Positions 1 through 15,055 are shown, counted from the stretch's first letter. The stretch: 64,000 nt of DNA from Diprion similis (GCF_021155765.1 NC_060118.1:12207146-12271145); one strand, 5' to 3'. A program made the numbers and translations. The notes: generated from the sequence alone by a model not told the origin.

Positions 1-393
1 TCCTCACGGTATAATTTTATAGGCAAAAAAAAAATAAGTTTCCGAAAGTTTCAGTACAAAATTTGAATTTTTAAAGGTCGCTCATAATTTTTTTTTCAAT
101 TTTTTGGTGCATTTCTTTAGAGAGTTTCGAGCGACCTTTTAATATTCGTATTAAAATTTCATAAATTTTTTTTCTCTAATTTAGCAAGAAAGAATCGATA
201 ACAATACGCCACGACATGAATTAAAAATCAAACAAAACACTGAAAATACAATTTTTTTAATATAATTTTTTGACGATTTTTGACATTTTAAAAAATTTGG
301 AGCAACCTCTTAAATTTTTTTTTTTTTTTTAACTGTCCTTTGGAGTGGGCTCTTAAAACGTAAAAAACTAACATTTTGTCACATGAGACTCAG

Positions 394-442
<49 letters not shown>

Positions 443-462
443 GGTTTTTTGCACCACCCTAA
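1..462 (-). mobile_element. Foldback MITE, family 1, copy 1 (cut by window edge)
   Basis: This is the right-hand part of the element seen whole at 27283-27908. It carries the internal segment with AATTAAAAATCAAACAAAA, then the arm reading AACTGTCCTTTGGAGTGGGC and CTAACATTTTGTCACATGAG, a 46-base A run (394-439) and the terminus GCACCACCCTAA. It has no coding capacity. A TA-rich stretch follows directly, as at other copies. The left end lies outside the window. Confidence 0.8.
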
Positions 463-3400
463 GGTATATATAGGTATACATATATACAACATAATTTAAC
501 GCGGAAAGCATAATCGCGCGGAATAAATTTGGGATTGGGGGTGTGGCTGACAGTGCGCAAGGAAAATGCTTCAAAAACAGCCCGAGTTCGATCAACAACA
601 ACTTTCAAAGAAAAAGAAGAGAAAGAAGAAAAAGAAGAAGAAGAATCGGTAACGAAGTTCCCGGATCACTCGGGACATATCCAGACTATACGGTGTAGGG
701 TACGAGGAAAAGAACCGTCAAAAGTCTGAAAATTGTTGCTGCCGCCATTCGCGCGTCAAAAAGTTACAAGTAACTGTGTGCGTGTGTGTGTGGGGGGAGG
801 GGGGGGGGGGCGAACAAAGGATAAGAATATTTGCGAAATAAAAAGACGATAGACAAAAAAAAAATAATAATAAACAATTACGCACGTACCGATCGAGGTG
901 CAGATAGTGATTCACTTTAATAACAGAGAAGGCGGGGAGGAGGGTTTAAAAAAAAAATCCACACACACACGCACACACACACAGAGACAGAAAACAGTTC
1001 GTTTCTCAAAATTGACGCTTTTTTTGATTTTTTTTTTTTTTTTTTTGTTCGTTTTTTTTCCACTTCCTGTCGCAAAATTTTTTTTCTTTTCTAAATGAAC
1101 AGCATTCGCGATGCCATTTCATCGCACGTGCGGTTGTGAAATTGTCATAATAGGTATATTAGTTTAGATATGCATTATAAATATAATAAAGCATAAAGCC
1201 AATAATAACAAAGCTTAATTAACAATGATACGATAAAAGTTGTCCACTTCCGAGAGCTCCAAAATACGTATGTACATACATATGCATACACATAATGTAT
1301 ATATATATATATATATAGCGTTGCTTGGAAATTAGTTGTTTCCCAGGAATGTTTAATTTTAGTATGTACTGGCAATGCGTTGCGGGAAGAAACTTTTTAC
1401 ACGTTATATATATGTATAACACGTTGAGCAGTTCGCTTCGTTCGCATCCTTCCCTTCTTCCATTCTTCTTTCCTACAATTATGTATGTATATATATATAT
1501 ATATATATATTCCTTCATTCGCCTTTTATTACACACCTTCCACCTCCGGCAGCACACCCTTAAATTCCTCGTTCCGCGTTCAGTACAACCTAACTGCTTC
1601 AATTAACGAAATAAGGACACCGCAGCAGCAACACCCACCCCGCTGTACTGCACAGAGATTTATACACCACGAATGTTTATAACAACAACAACAACAATAA
1701 TAATAATAATGATAATAGTGATAATACTAACGGTAATAGTCGTAGTAATGATAATAATAATAATAATAATAATAACAATAGTAATTAAAAAAGCACAGTA
1801 AAGGTGTTTTTCGTCTACTTTCCACCATTAACTCGCAAACTTTAAACAACTTGTCAATTTTTCTTATAAACTTATAGTTTGCGCAAAGAGAAAACTCACG
1901 TTGTTACATGATAAAAAAAAAGATTAGTTCGATCGAATTTTTGTCGATCAATGTAACGTAACCATACCGCAGTTTTTTTTTTTTTTTTTTTTTTTTTTTT
2001 CTCTTTTTATAGACGGTATGATAAACAAAACTTTTGTTTTTATCAAAAAATCATTCGTTAGACACGAATTGAATTTTTACATTTATATCAACATATATAA
2101 ATATTTCAACCATTTAAAAAAATGTTGTATACTTTTTTTTCATAAATATATAATCAAGCGTTCGAATAAATTAATCGTAAGTCATCATTCGGTAATAATC
2201 AAGGTTCTACTATAGTAGAATAAATCGTGTGTCCACTATTGTTGCAACAACTGTTGAAATTAGCGTGTTGCGATAAATGAGAGAGAGAGAAGAGAAAAAA
2301 AAAAAAAAAAAAAAAAACAAAACAAGAAACAAGAAGCACCTTCAAAGAGCTTTCATAATCTCGCGGCCAGTTTTCACCCAACGTATCAGATGTTACACCA
2401 CCTTCACCTTTTCGCCACGATGATGTTTGTGCATAAAGTGTGTGTTTCACACATAGGTATAATAAAGTGTGTATATAGAGAGAAACATGGGTCGTCTGTG
2501 TACACATCTCGCCTGTGTACACATAACTTGTGAACTCCACCATCACCACCACCATTACCATCACCACCACCACCACCGTGTCTCTTGTAGTATAAATGTG
2601 CGAAAACATCGTCGCGAGGGTAGCATGTGGCTAACTAAATGGGGCTGTTGGTTTTCGTCGAGTTTACACTATACTCCTTTGATAAATACCTGCAACCCCA
2701 TATCGGGTCGTACCACATACAGGTATGTAGTGTGTCTCTAGGTATTTACAAGGCCTGTGTGCATACGATCTATGGGGCAAGGGTACAATATTGGATCGGA
2801 GGTGTTCCAAAACGAGCTGCTGCAGCAGGGGAATGGTTATACCTACAGATATACCTTCCTAACTACACATGGGTACATTAGGGTGTATTTTTTTATTTTT
2901 TATGAAAACACCTTGTATCGCAATGAAAATTGAAGTCATTTTTTGACTCGGTATACTCGAAAACGTAATACTTATGAAGAACATTCCATACAAGTGAAAT
3001 GAAATATTTTTTTTTGCATACTTGCGTTATTGTTTCACGTTTTTTCATGATAATAAGAATAATAATAATAATAATAATCTTGGGTAGCTGCTATCGGACT
3101 TTTCCTTAAAATCACGAGGACGGAAAATAAAAGGAGATTTAAAAAACGGTAGATAATTGAACGGTTAAAAAGGATTCATTGTCAGTCCAATTAGGTATAC
3201 GAAACTTTATTCCCAATAATATTAATTGGAAAGATGAAATCTCATTCGACGCAGTGTTATTTTATTTTTAATTGAACTTGGTTAAAAAGGGAAAGAAAAA
3301 AGAATTTCAAACAGGTACTTCGAAAGAACAGCATAAAATTAACGAGGGGTAAAACAATAATAAAATAAAGAGAGTCGTGATGAATAACAGGAACAATAAA

Positions 3401-3862
3401 TTTCTCACAATTCGTTGAATGATATAAAATAATGATAATTATATCTGTACGTTATACCGACAAATAAGAAGATTTAGGAAGTAATAAAAACAATAATGAA
3501 TAAATAAAAAAAATCATCCGTATACATATATACACGAAATGCATGTCGTTGAATCGAATTACCAATTATTTTCTTGTGTACAAAACAAAATGAAATTTTT
3601 TTTTTTTTTTTTTTTCTTTTCATAAAAAGAGAACGCGAAAAAACAACATTAATAACATTGATATTTTCCAACGTACAAAGTACCCGCTCGGGTACGAAAA
3701 AAAATGTATTATTTCAAACAATATACACATTAATGAGAAACGAAACGAAATACTAATGAATTCATAAATGAAACATCGTAAACAACTGTTCATCATCTAT
3801 TAGTACGAGCCTCTGGTGTTGCTGCAGGTTAAATTAAATAAAAATTGTTTTCTTTCATTTAT

Positions 3863-3868
<6 letters not shown>

Positions 3869-3910
<42 letters not shown>

Positions 3911-3995
3911 AGAACTGGTGTACGAATTGGAGAGAGAAGGAAAGAGGAGGAGGAGGAGGAGGAGGAGGAGGAGGAGGAGGAGGAGGAGGAAGGAG
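3869..3995. repeat. Compound microsatellite (TA)n then (GGA)n
   Basis: About 39 bases of alternating TA are followed, after a short unique spacer, by about 50 bases of GGA triplets (roughly 3944-3995). Frames through it give poly-Tyr/Ile and poly-Arg or poly-Pro, which are artefacts. Confidence 0.9.
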
Positions 3996-5088
3996 GAAGG
4001 AAGAAATAGGTCCATAGGGACAATTTTGGAGAAGCTGTAAGCCTCCAGCGAAGGTCCCACTGCGGCGTGTTTGTACCTCGTAAATATGACCCTTCGAATA
4101 ATAAACACCCGCGACGTGTGTACCCTCGAAATCTCTCTCCTCTTCGTTCATTTCCATGAGCAACACCCTATATACATATATATACAATATATAAATAATA
4201 AATATAAATATGTATGAAGTTAAATTTATGTAAAGATCTGAAAAAAAAAAAAGAAATCAAAGTGCCAAAATATCGAATTTCTAAACAAGCGAAAACTTGA
4301 TTTATACAATTTTTGAATTTCTAAACTCAAAGTATAACGAAAAAGTGAAAGAATCGAAAGGTCAGTACATAGAATGCCAAACTATGTATAATCGTCGTCA
4401 GAATTCATCTGAATAATATAGAATCGTATATAGATTTTTGATTTTGCTCTAAATTTTCAATTTTCCACACTTTGACTTTCGACATTTTTCAATTCCACCT
4501 ACAACAAGACTTTCGCGTTATAAATTGTTATGATATTTCAAATTACCGCTGTAGGTACTAATAACTAATAATTCATAGAATAAAAAATATACACCAGCAA
4601 TTGCAGTACGATAATTGAAAATTTAAACAATTAAATCCAGATGCCGCAACCTAGCTTCGATCGTCAATCGATATATGTACATAGAAAGCCTCTAAAAAAT
4701 ATATCTATCGCAATATAATAAATACATAATTATAATAGGTAATAAACAGTATAAAATTGGCAGTGTAACAACCAAGTGACTTGGTCTGTGCAGAGTTTGC
4801 GTTAGTTAAAACAGGGTCAATTAATAACATTCGAGACGACTCTTTACCAAGCTTTATGCACGCATGGTATACCAACACAACGAGGATCCCACACACACAG
4901 ACACACACGAACACGAACACAGAGACGATCTGCAGCAGGAACAGCGAATAGCTGCGGGCCTCGGTCGCCGGCAGCCCCGTTAATTAAGGGAGGCTTTGCC
5001 CCGCGTTGACTGTAATCACCTGCGGGGTAGGAGATTGGGGGGGGAGCGACGCTCTGCCCGACGACATGGATAAAATTGTCGAGCTGAG

Positions 5089-5120
5089 GGTGGTGGTGGT
5101 GGTGGTGGTGGTGGTGGTGG
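5089..5120. repeat. (GGT)n microsatellite
   Basis: A pure GGT tract of about ten units, followed by GGAA repeats. It creates the poly-Val and poly-Pro frames seen on the two strands. Confidence 0.9.
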
Positions 5121-6614
5121 AAGGAAGGAAGGAAGAGAAAGCGACGATGCAGGAAACCTGGTTAAAATGGTTAATAAAAGTCGAGTATAAACGTCGGCTT
5201 CAGAAGTAGGTACAACGGTAGCTTCAAGGCGATGAGAGAAGAAGAAGAAGTGTGAAGTATGGATGGGGGTGAAAGTTGTAAGAGTGAATATTTCTAATGA
5301 CCGATATATCAAAATTTCAAAGATGAGAAAATGGAGTAACTAGAGATGAATTGTTTTCGAATCTCGAGTCACTGATGAGTGGTCATTCCATTCAACGACA
5401 CTTTCAAGAATCAAGATTTCGAACAATTCGTCATTAGTTCGAAATATCGTTCCTTCCAATTTTTGACCCCCACTCTAAGGTATGAGAGAAGAAAATAAAA
5501 ACGCGAGAAAAGTAATACGAAGTTGAGAAACCTTGTCTAGTGGCTTTCCATTCTTCTTCTTCTTCCTTCTTCCTCTTCTCCGTAAGACAAAATTCTAAAA
5601 CATTCTTGGGAGAAAAAACTAATAAATTTCTTCCAAGGATACACACGTTTAGAGGTTAGAAAGACACATGTTCTAAAAAAAATTATGTCCACAGAATTTC
5701 AGTGATACCAAACGATCCTCAGACTTCTCAAAAAGCCCATCAATCAATGAATCCTGAAAATGACTTTCTTTCTTTTTCCACCATCCAATACCACCAATAT
5801 TCCAAATCATGAAAAGAACAAATCCTCAATAAGACTTGACGTTACATCCATCCAATCCAAGGATGATGTGAGATTAAGCAAGCAAAGCAGGACTACGACT
5901 CCATGAAGAAGACCAGTACCAACACACCGGTTAGTTAATTGCCCATCGGCAGGCGTAATATGGAATGTCCAGCAGCAGCGGGCAAAGGGCAAAGGGCAAA
6001 GCGGATTAATGCAAATGTCTAACCTATTGCAGAGTGTGGTGGTCGGTCCTCCACCTCCACCTCCCTGCCTGCGCAGCGCAGGATCGTGGCTATTACGCTG
6101 GGTTTCGGGGGTGGGTGTGTAATTCCAGGGGTGTATGGCCATCGCCTGCAGCAGGAACTAACCGGTTACGGGTACCTATACACTGTACAGCGGGTCGAAT
6201 TATCGGACGAAACTGCCCCCCTCCTACCCCTATTGCGCTACCACGGCCAACTGGCCGACCGCAACGCCTCAATTTAGAATGCTAATCAGCCTCACCCCCT
6301 AACGCAAGTTGCGAACCCAACGGTTAAAGGGAACTTCCCATCTTCCATATACGTACACCCACACCACCCTGTCCCTGGGGTTCGATTTGCTAAGGGGTGG
6401 AGTCCTCGTCCTCATCTTCTTCTGCTTTCTCTTCGTCTTCTTCTTCGGAGAAATGGAAGATAAAGAGATTGGAGAACCCAGTCGTCAAGTATTATACTTA
6501 TTATTAGGGTTGAAACCTGTCTCTTATACTTGGGTATAATAATGGTTGACGTTTCATTCAGGCTTAACAACGATAAATTGTTGGATTAACTCGTTCCTTT
6601 ATCGATCTACTAAT

Positions 6615-7332
6615 GGGGCATTCCACGCCAAAATTACTGAGTAAACGGTTGACTTCAGACACTTTTTTTTTTTAATTTCACCGAGGATATTTCCGGCATT
6701 AGTCGGAGTCGGTCGTCTGAAAGGCTAGTAGAAAAAAAAATATTCACATTTTTTTTGTCAATCACTCGTCTGTAGTCTAGATGATTTTTTAAAACGAGAA
6801 AAAAAAAAACGTTTGGTATCCGAAACGAAACATTTTCACGCGAGATTCTGAGTGGTGTCTCGTTTTTTTCTTTTGATCATTTTTTCTATCTTTTTTTTTT
6901 TTCAACTATTTTCATTACACCTGTTAATAATTAATCCATTATAATACGTAGCGCATCGCTGATTTAATTAGTGAATTTTTTTGTTATTGCTTCTCTGGTT
7001 CTGAAATAGATTTTTGAAAGGTATGAAAATCGAAAAAAAAAAAAAAACGGTTGAAAACAAAAATCGTAAAATAACGAAATTCCGTTCGAAATCTTGCGTG
7101 AAGAATGTTGAATTTTCAAAACCGAACGTTACTTTTTTCTAGTTTCATAAAAATTGATTCGGTTGTTTTTGAGTTGGGTTTAGAAAAATTCATAGAACAA
7201 AGACAATTGGTTGAAAAAAGTTTAAAAACTTTTTACTTTTTTCTAAAGTCATACTAGCGCATTGAAAATTCCTTGGTTAAAATTAAAAAAATGTCATGGT
7301 TAACCGTTTACCGAGTTGTCGTAGAATGCCCC
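6615..7332. mobile_element. MITE, family 2, copy A (718 bp)
   Basis: The left end reads GGGGCATTCCACGCC and the right end is its near inverse, ending GTAGAATGCCCC. The subterminal motifs GTAAACGGTTGAC (left) and GTTAACCGTTTAC (right) are also inverted. The interior is AT-rich with A and T runs and no ORF. The flanks, TAAT and ATAT, suggest a short AT-type target duplication. A shorter relative lies at 35814-36141. Confidence 0.7.
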
Positions 7333-8658
7333 ATATGTACATACATATATTGTACGTGATATTTGAAAGAAAATTTTTTCAACATTCTCTCATTAATTAA
7401 ACATTCTTCAAGAATATATTATTTCCATTAACTTTTCAAACAATATTTTACAGGTACGATCCAATACATTGTGAATTTTTACAAAACCGCGAATCGTCAA
7501 ATGCAACTGCAGACTATAACCGCGTCACGTTATTTCTACTCGTTATTTTTATTTATGTAATTCATTTTTCTTCTGTCATCTATTTCTTTTTTTCGCCTTT
7601 TCGTTTTATTTTTGTTTGTTTGTCTGTCTGTGTGTGTTTTTCTTCGCAAATTTATCACGATGTGCGGTGTACAAACACGTAGGCAGGCGTACAATCGCAT
7701 AGAATGATATACAAACGTAACACCAACACAAAGTGAAGAATGTGGATATTTGAGGAGAGACGTGACGTGATATGTTCGACCGTGAAAAGCGTGGTCTTGA
7801 TGAGCAATTTTCACGAGGCACGACAGCGTGATAATATGATAACCAGTTTTGCAAACCAGGTAGGTAGATGGTGGAATTTATAGTGCTGGCTAGTCTGGCA
7901 GAGACTAAACACATATATATTCGCACAGCGGTAGAGTAGGAGAAAAAAAATAAATAAATAAATAAAAAGGAAAGAGTTGTTGAGATAAAAAAAAAAAGTC
8001 AGCCCCACATGTATTCTCAAAAGTAAAAAAATAGGTATACAAAAAGTTTTCTCCTCCACTCGCAAGTGTCAAATATAAACAACAACAAGTGATATTAATT
8101 ACCAACGAGGTAATTAAATCGTTAAAGATCGTTTTAGTTTGTTTTGTAGTTTTTTTTTTTTTTTTGGTTGATTTTCTTGTCAATTTTAAAACTACCAAGT
8201 GATAAGACGAAAGCTCAAAAATTCTCAATTTATCAGACGATCGGATATGCAAAGATGAAGACAGTTTCATGGAGTTGGTTTAAAGTTTCTTAAATTCCCG
8301 ATTTCCCGTTCGTTCCTGTTGTTGGTACCGCATGAACGTATACATATATAAACTAGAATCACGGGAAGAAGAAGATTTCAGAATCGTTTACCGTGAACGA
8401 TTGAAAAGACATGGATATTCAACATTCGCCATTCGTTATTGTATATATATATATATATACACACACATATCCTGCATGGCACTCTCTTATTCTCATGGAT
8501 CGCAATGGTCCTGCTGCAAAAACGGTATAAGAGTTTCAAGAAATCCTCCACCACCACCACCACCACCACACCACCACCACCATCTATACCGGAAGAGTCC
8601 CCGTCTTCTCTATCTGTGAATTTACGAGACACACGAAACGACGATATATAGAGTACAG

Positions 8659-8698
<40 letters not shown>

Positions 8699-10935
8699 CA
8701 GTGGAAGGAGGACTAGTTCGTTCCCAATTCCGGAACCACCAACGACTCTACTGGCCCGGTTTCCGGTACTTCGGTCGGAGGTTGAAACACGACGTTACTA
8801 CGGTATAAGGCACCTAAGGCACCACCACCACCACCACCAACTACCAGAATCGCGGTGACGAATGAATGCGATGTATATAAGGGGTGGCAATAAACCTCGG
8901 ATAGAAGAACGGTGAATGTATCGTTATGAGGATATTGTGACTACCTAAACGCACGTGTGTGAGTGTGTGCATACCTACACGTAAAGACGTGAGAATATAT
9001 GAACGACGACAACGCGACGCCTAGAGTACCCGAATGATGACATTTGAGTCGCCATTTGTGGGATGGTACAACTCGCTGCATGTAGATTAGACGACACTGA
9101 CGACGACGTTGACGCCGAATGAATGTTTCAATGGTTTCCCCTTCCATTTCCCGCCTCTTCCTTTATATTCCCTATTCCTCCTGGAGCAAAGGCGAGCTCG
9201 ATTGTTGCTAACGTCATGGGTGTAGGGGAGCGAGGGAGTTTTGTTATCTCAATGCCGCGCCGACGCGACGAGAGAAGAGCGAACCAAGCTTCGGTTATCT
9301 TTGAAGTGGTTTCTCTGGAAACGTTCGCATTCAGGTTGTTATATTCCCATACTAGGTAGGGGAAGTGAAATTTAATTTCAAAAACGACGACCACCTGGCG
9401 GCGGCCTAGTCTGCCACTACCGCTGCTGTTGTTGTTACTGTCTCCTGAACATCCTCAATCCGCGTTTATTCTACCACCCACCACAGTAGTTGGTAGTCAC
9501 CACGTAGGTTATTGTACAAAAAGTTGGTGCCTAAAGTTATAGTTGATATAATATCTGGTCTGAAAAGCAGATTCCTATAATGATCAAGTCGTCATTGTCT
9601 TCGGCTGAATTTTATAATATTCGAGAAAACCGTCGCGATAAAAGTTACCTTCTTACGTACCAACCTTAAATCGATACTGTAGTAGGATGTTTTTTTTTTT
9701 GTTTTTTTGTTTTTTTTTTTGGCTAAAATAAAGAAGATACTCCGACAGGCAAAGAAGAAACCCTAACAAGCAAAGAGGAGACGAAGTAGAAAAAACTGTT
9801 GAAGAGACGGGTTCAGACGAGGTGGACCGCCGTACGGAACATCCATCCATTCCATCCCATCCCTTGTTGTCCCGTGTATCATTAATGATTAACGACGCGA
9901 AATCTCGGTGTAGAGATTCACTTTGATCTTGATACCGCTGTTGCGATTTCTTTTCCCATCGATAAAGGGGTTTATCCTGAAAAGTAACGCTTGTTGCCGT
10001 TCCATTCGAACTGTTCCTCCTCATCCTCATTCTCATCTCATCTTCTCCTTCGTATTGGCCTGTTTTCATTTTCTCATTGTGCTTTTCCCCCGAGAGGTGA
10101 AGGAGAAAATGTGACAGTATAATGTTACAGCAGAGGAGAATGGAATGGAACCCGATATAGACACACCCACTCTCTGTCTCTCTCTCTCTCTTCCTTTACC
10201 GTTAATGTTATTGACTTTATGTTAGAGACAGACAGTGTTCCGTTTATTGTGCGCCACGTGGTTATCACTAAACCGAAACTCTCCAACGTATTGCATTCCT
10301 TATCGTCGATCTTCTTGGCGGAGAGTTAGTTTTATTCTCCAGCGGGTTGACAACAATGGTCTCACCGTCGTCGGCGAATAACGAAATAGAGAAGAAGGCG
10401 AAAAAAATATCAAATCCGAAAGCTTCTTTTGAAGGAAAAAGGTAGGTATTGGAAAATCGTAAATGGCGTGGAATAAGTTTTTTCCGCTGTTCCGTTACAA
10501 ATAAATAATTGTCAACTATATGACCTACGACAATTATCTCTTGATCAACGATTTCAAATTTTCCTCTCTAGATTTTTGCCGGCAAATTCTTGTCCCTTGC
10601 ATCTCGCACCGAGACGGAAATACATGGCAACGATCTATCCATCCACTGCTTCTCCACATACTCCAGAGTGACGGTGTGGTCCAAAATGGGGAATGTCGAA
10701 GTTCGCAGGATTCCGGACTGTCACGTAATCTCCTCCGGCGTCTGCTAGTTTGCATTTCGAGTCGACTGGCGCTGGCGAAATAATTACGCTGAGCTTCGCT
10801 CCATTCTCCTCCTTCCATCATATCGATCCCAGGGGAGTGAGAAAGAGAGAGAGAGAGAAACTGAGAGGCTTTGGCCATGAATTAACATGCCAAAAGGACC
10901 CACCTTCCTCCTTTCCTCCCTTCATTCATTCGTCC
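7333..10935. other. Gene-poor region
   Basis: There is no exon I can support. Simple repeats include a CCA tract near 8548-8583 and (GTA)n at 8659-8698. Bases 9120-9460 and 10240-10780 are GC-richer and less repetitive, and could be UTR or regulatory DNA, but no frame with convincing splice sites was found. Confidence 0.5.
8659..8698. repeat. (GTA)n microsatellite
   Basis: About 13 uninterrupted GTA units. Confidence 0.9.
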
Positions 10936-10979
10936 ATTCATCCATCCATCCATCCATCCATCCATCCATCCATCCATCC
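10936..10979. repeat. (CATC)n microsatellite
   Basis: About eleven CATC units. Forward frames through it read as His-Pro-Ser-Ile repeats and are not evidence of a gene. Confidence 0.9.
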
Positions 10980-11500
10980 GTCTTACACGTGCGACGAGAG
11001 AGTCGACAGGATATCAACGAAGGAACGAACGTTCCAAAGAAGAGGATAAAACCAAGCTCAACTAACTCACCTCAGCTAAGTTCACTTCGTTCGGACCAGA
11101 TTCCCGAAGATCTTATCTCCATTATTATGATCATTCCCTCTCCTCTCTTTCCACCCCTTTAAGTCATACCCCAAAATGGTTCTTCCCCGACTTGGGATGT
11201 CAGATACGCAATTCCAGAGTTGGTTTAGGTACACCAAAGCAGATCGATGTGTAAAAGTTTTATGCGACCAAGACGTTACGTGGATTTTGCAGTTAAAGTT
11301 TCACCGAGATTCAAGCGAGAGAGAGAGAGAGAGAGAGAAGTTTGCAGAAAGTATTTCTACACCGTTTCAGAAACACACCAATCTACAGTCGTTACCCCCG
11401 AATACTACGTAACTTTTGAAACGTACCATTTGTCAAAAATCATGGAATGACGACCTAATTGCAGACCGGGACCCACAGTGTCTATAACCTCCAAACGCCA

Positions 11501-11577
11501 CTCGACTCGACTCGACTCGACTCGACTCAACTCGACTCTACTGCACTCGACTCCACTCTACTCGGCTTCACTCCACT
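11501..11577. repeat. (CTCGA)n pentanucleotide repeat, degenerating
   Basis: Six or so near-perfect CTCGA units decay into CTCAA, CTCTA, CTGCA and CTCCA variants over about 75 bases, the pattern of an ageing pentamer microsatellite. Confidence 0.85.
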
Positions 11578-12607
11578 TACCTCCACTTCGGTCCTCTCCA
11601 TTTACAAGCGTTAGGTGGGGGATATCTCAACGCGAAAAGAAAGAAAGGTAGTAACCGTCAACCCCCTACGCTATACTTCGTTCAAGAAAAAAACTCTACC
11701 AACCTACATTTAATGACGGTCTAATTAATGAACCGCTCATCATCGCCGTGAAACGACAAACGAGGACAACGACTGCGGAAAAGTGGGTTTAACAATTCGA
11801 CCACTTGAATTTCCACACCTACAACAAAATACTGAGGGCATAAAGTTAAGCTTACGAGCTCTCGCCCCCCCCCTCCCCTCCCCCCTCCCCATGTCTCTGT
11901 AATTCAGTCTCTACTACCAATGTACGTAACCTGAACAATAAAATTCTCGAATTTATTACCATCCGCGGTCATTTTACTACTCGCGTAAACATACATACAT
12001 ACATACATATATATATGTATATACACATACACGTGAATAACCCACAAACCCTTACGAGAATTACATCAGATATATTACATATAAACCGATCGTTTTCATT
12101 CTCTCTCACAGTTTTACGATTATAAGAACAGTTCGTGTATAACCAACTCTAATTCCATATCCATGTATATATATATATATATATATATATACACTCACCG
12201 TTATAATACTGAAGATATTACCAGAAGAAAAAGAAAAAATTAAAAGATAAATGTTATTAAAAAAAAAAAAAAAAAAACATATTAAACTTTTCTCAGACAA
12301 AGGAAACGGATTGTCAAATTAAGATTGCCAAAGATGACGAAGAGATCGAAGTAACGACGAGATATGATAGAAACAAGAAGCTCTCGGTTATTTTCTTTTC
12401 CTTCTTCTTCTTTTTTAAAAAAATATAACTTGATCGCGTTAATCTGATTCCAGTAACACGAGAGGACTTTGTGTTCTCCAAAATCCAGGATCGGCTACAA
12501 CCGGCTCAACTTGGTGGTCCGGAACACGTAGTATTAACGTATATACCTATACAGTATCAGGTACACATATACCTATCATCTATTTACCAACGTATGTAAA
12601 TAAATGG

Positions 12608-12638
<31 letters not shown>

Positions 12639-13067
12639 CAACAGCAGGAGGAGGAGGAGGAGAAGGAGGAGGAGGAGAAGGAGGAGGAGGAGTTTTCCCG
12701 ACGTGCCCTACATCCACATACAGCCACCCATACCAGTCCCATAAAAACCACCTAGTATAGCTCCTCGCATTGTCGCTGAACTAACGAGCCCAGGGGTTTG
12801 CGCCTCAATATGGGATCAGGATCAGGCCGAGGAGGAGGAAAAGGAGGAGGAGGAGGAGGTGCCCCGCTGCACATCCTTCCCCAAATAAATCCTCTCGATT
12901 TTTTTATTTTTTTTTTTATTTTTACGACAAAGATTTATGAAAGCCATTTCGAAAGTCCCCCGTTTTCCCTTTCCACTCCTCTCCGCCTCCCCGGAACTTG
13001 GGGTTGGTACCTACACCCCTGCCAGCAACTGCTTGCCTCTCACATTCCCAAACCACCATCACCGACA

Positions 13068-13098
<31 letters not shown>

Positions 13099-15055
13099 CT
13101 AGCAGTGAGCAGCAGGACCAAAATTTCGAGCAGTTTCGAGGAAAATTAGGTAATTAGGATGCAGAAGAGATATCCGAGGCGAGCTTCCTTCCACCTCGGG
13201 ACTCCCCTAGCCTACCCCTACCCTTACCCCTCCCATCTTCTCCTCTCCTCTCAATTTTCCTCCCCTGTCTACCTATACGGTCTGCCTACCTCTCCTGCAC
13301 CGCGTACCTACAACCAGCTAAATCAAAACCAATCCAAGCCAAGAAATCTCAAGTACCCGGTATGCAAATAATACCGAACTGGTTGGGGGGGGGGGAAATG
13401 CGGAGATGCTGAATATACCGTTTCTGCCTGTCTTTAATATCCCCTCGATGCCGAAATCGAGAACGTTCCACGGGTAAATATATATATATATATATTGCCG
13501 AATAATGTTATGTACCTTGGACCCGGAGGCTACGAGGATCGAGGAAACAGTACAAGCTATTTTTATACGTGTAAACATTCGAAATTCATGCTTGGCGAAT
13601 AATTTTTCTTTTTTCATTTTCAAGTCACACGTGACTTCTGTACAAGCCAACTGTAAGACGTACGCAAAACAATACCTACCAAAGATAGATTAATTTTCAA
13701 TCATTTATCCTAACCTAAAAGCAAATGAAAATACAATCCCCGAGTTCATCCATCCTTCAGTTTAAAAAGTGTAAAAAAAAAAAAAAAAAACTGCGTCATA
13801 ATAAATGTTGTTGGATAACCGATTGTGAGATTGAGATTGGAAAAATATGGTTTTGTTAAAAGTTAACGTCCCCGCCAAGAGATGATTACTATCGCGTTAA
13901 GTGAGCCCTGCAGAAACGTGTTCTTGCTGCTCAACTCTACTACGTCCATCAGTAACTCCTGAGTTGGGACCGCAGAGAAGAGCCGGTTATACGGGACTTA
14001 AGCCGTTTATAAGCCGTTCCATCCGGGAACGTCGCCCTCTGACCAACCAACCGAGTCCAGGACCTCAACAATCCGCCCTTCAATCTCCTCCTCCTGGTAG
14101 TATAACACAGAGGATAGTAGAGACAGTAAGGGTGAACCAACCGACGCTGCGACGGCTTGCTGAGCTCGATACACCCACCCAGAAGCAGGAACAACACCAG
14201 GTTACGTGGATCCTGAGGCTACGGACCTACGCACCGATATAGTCCAGGTTAATCTACCTGACCACCCGGGTTGACCGACCTTATATCCTCTCCTCCACCC
14301 AGTGGAGGTCGGTGGTGGCCACTTGGTCCAGTCTAGTCGCCAGGATCCAAAGCCAGAAAAGGACCAGCAGCGACAGCAACGATGAAGAACAATTTATCAC
14401 CTGCGAGTCAGCCGTGGCTCGTGCTTTAGCCAAAACTTCAGGGTGTCTAGCTTCAATGAGGTATCAAATTACCTGACGTTTTTTTGGTTTCCCAGACGAA
14501 AATAGACATTTTATAGAACTTGTTACCGTCTAACTTCACGTTTTTTCATCCAAATTAGGTAAAAATTGATCATCAAATGTCTTCCGATACATATGTTTTC
14601 TGATTGGTCCAACTGAAGCTTACGCGCATTTTTTGACCTTATTTCCTTACATCATGAATATGGGTATCAAGAAGCCCGTGACACCGAGTTCGTTGGGTTA
14701 GGTAGGTATGCGGAGTGTCACGTTGATACTGTCACAGCTTCGGAGCTTTCCAAGACTGACACGCGTGGATGGTCATAGCGACCATCCTTTGCACCCTCGT
14801 CATCCTGAAGCTGCTGCCGCTGCAGCACCAGCTTATCGTATTACTACATAGGTAGTTATCAACAACGGGAAAAAAACTCTCTTCCTCTCTAATATATTCT
14901 TTCGATATAAGCGTACGTAGATATTATGATATATGTATACAAAACTTTGAGTTAACAAGATAAAAAGGATTGGTAGTCACGACTACCACCTGCAGCATGC
15001 TATAACATCATCCACTATACTGTTATAAAAGTATGTGAAGTGAAATTCTAACGAC

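Larger units (their letters stand above)
463..6614. other. Gene-poor region with simple repeats
   Basis: I see no supportable gene. Open frames here are mostly translations of repeats: a CAC/CAT tract near 2537-2577, (TA)n near 1296-1317, 1489-1510 and 3869-3907, AAC/AAT-rich sequence at 1682-1785, poly-T at 1973-2000 and poly-A at 2296-2317. Bases 5940-6300 are GC-richer than their surroundings but show no convincing exon with splice sites. Confidence 0.6.

Noticed and set aside
2469-2741. His-rich open frame
   Set aside because: The histidines come from a CAC/CAT repeat. The frame has no conserved feature, and other frames of the same tract are also open.
13901-14242. A 113-codon plus-strand frame in GC-richer DNA
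   Set aside because: No domain, no signal peptide, no consistent splice sites and an overlapping open frame on the other strand. Length alone is not enough.
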